DNA from: Pseudomonas vanderleydeniana
GTDB taxonomy: Bacteria; Pseudomonadota; Gammaproteobacteria; Pseudomonadales; Pseudomonadaceae
Assembly: GCF_014268755.2 (NCBI RefSeq)
Contig: NZ_CP077093.1
Span: forward strand, 2,406,001-2,470,000
Direction of reading: 5' to 3'
Length of the DNA: 64,000 nucleotides
In this document: positions 63,550-64,000 of the stretch, piece after piece
Numbering within the stretch: position 1 is the first letter of the stretch
Layout: the number at the start of each line of letters is the position of its first letter
Program-made: the position numbers and the translations under genes
The notes under the pieces: model-generated
What the model was told of the DNA's origin: nothing
What the model saw: the letters and a program-made list of their open reading frames with translations, nothing else
The model's database searches: none

Positions 63550-64000
63550 GGCTGCTCGTCCTCCAGCTGCACGTCCTGCAACAGCAGGGCAAAGTCGGCG
63601 AGGGTCTGCGGGTCGACTTCACTGCCGTAGCTGTCCAGCCAGGCGCGGCTGAACAGATCCTGGGGGCTGAGCTGGTCGAGATCGACCAGGCGTCCCCCTT
63701 CGTCGTCCTCTTCGCCTGAGCCGCTGCCGGCGTATTCGGCGGCGATGCGTACCAGGCGCACGGCCTTGCCCAGCAACGCGCCTTCCACCTGCTGGCGCAG
63801 GTCCGGCTGCGGCTCGTCGAGGCGTACCCGTACTTCCAGCCAGGGTTGGCGTTGCAGGTCGGCCAGCAGGTCGACATCCGGCAGCTCGGCGAGCTGTTCA
63901 AGGATCTCGGCGAAGGGCAGTGGCCCCAGGCGCTGCAGGTCGACGGCGCGCGGGATCAGGCGCGGTTCGACGCTGACCAGGGTTTCACCGTCGAGGACGA
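63546..64000 (-). CDS. sbcD: Exonuclease subunit SbcD, C-terminal part (5' end outside the window)
   Basis: The last 151 codons of an ORF open to the window edge, ending ALLLQDVQLEDEQP. ETLVSVEPRLIPRAVDLQRL and RVRLDEPQPDLRQQVEGAL correspond to the SbcD C-terminal cap region. The nuclease motifs lie beyond the window. Its stop overlaps the sbcC start (ATGA), the standard sbcDC order, which supports the call. Confidence 0.88.
   Translation of the reverse strand, partial: VLDGETLVSVEPRLIPRAVDLQRLGPLPFAEILEQLAELPDVDLLADLQRQPWLEVRVRLDEPQPDLRQQVEGALLGKAVRLVRIAAEYAGSGSGEEDDEGGRLVDLDQLSPQDLFSRAWLDSYGSEVDPQTLADFALLLQDVQLEDEQP

Overview
The window is a stretch of GC-rich Pseudomonas chromosome, most like the P. 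fluorescens/P. putida lineage. From memory, its gene order follows the P. aeruginosa PA3080-PA3133 neighbourhood: leuC-leuD-methyltransferase-leuB-asd-asd paralogue-fimV-truA-trpF-accD-folC-SPOR-cvpA-purF-metZ, then nadK-phosphatase-rhomboid-DUF1315-DUF2797-pepN. Intergenic spaces carry the REP/BIME-type palindromic repeats typical of these species. No prophage, integrase, transposase, CRISPR array or plasmid gene is visible.

Layout. 1-4036: tRNA-Ala and tRNA-Glu, a TetR regulator with a palindromic operator, an alpha/beta hydrolase, a hot-dog thioesterase, dusC, and a heat-shock gene ibpA with a sigma-32 promoter and a ROSE-type RNA thermometer. 4037-7708: a decayed EAL fragment fused to a REP element, then the intact five-PAS GGDEF-EAL gene it resembles. 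7775-14144: LysR regulator divergent from leucine biosynthesis (leuC, leuD, methyltransferase, leuB), then asd. 14145-26099: asd paralogue without the catalytic Cys, fimV, M24 peptidase-like gene, truA, trpF, accD-folC-SPOR, cvpA, purF. 26100-28911: metZ overlapping an SDR gene that begins with a 32-bp perfect palindrome, then tRNA-Val and two tRNA-Asp genes. 28936-32131: MFS pump, LysR regulator, DUF2242 lipoprotein.

32141-36763 is the most distinctive accessory segment. It holds a second homodimeric pyruvate-dehydrogenase-type E1, a MarR regulator divergent from it, and a stand-alone gene matching only the C-terminal part of such an E1. The same ATTGCA-NN-TGCAAT operator sits in front of both E1-type genes, so they probably form one regulon.

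36941-45000: a 28-residue acidic mini-ORF running into its own terminator, AraC regulator coupled to a nitrilase-fold membrane protein lacking the catalytic Cys, fadH, a PLP deaminase/desulfhydrase, cytochrome b561, and a lone arsB. 45233-58452: DUF1853, nadK, metallophosphatase, rhomboid protease, DUF1315, DUF2797, pepN, a YCF48 beta-propeller plus RND exporter pair, DUF5629 and a YkgB-type lactonase. 58610-64000: two small exported or membrane proteins, then a GST gene translationally coupled to sbcC and sbcD (sbcD runs off the window).

Most genes are housekeeping. The points worth a second look are the E1/MarR regulon, the EAL remnant and REP family, the metZ/SDR palindrome, the two predicted pseudoenzymes and the unannotated small ORFs. 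All assignments come from reading the sequence and remembered family motifs; no database search was run.
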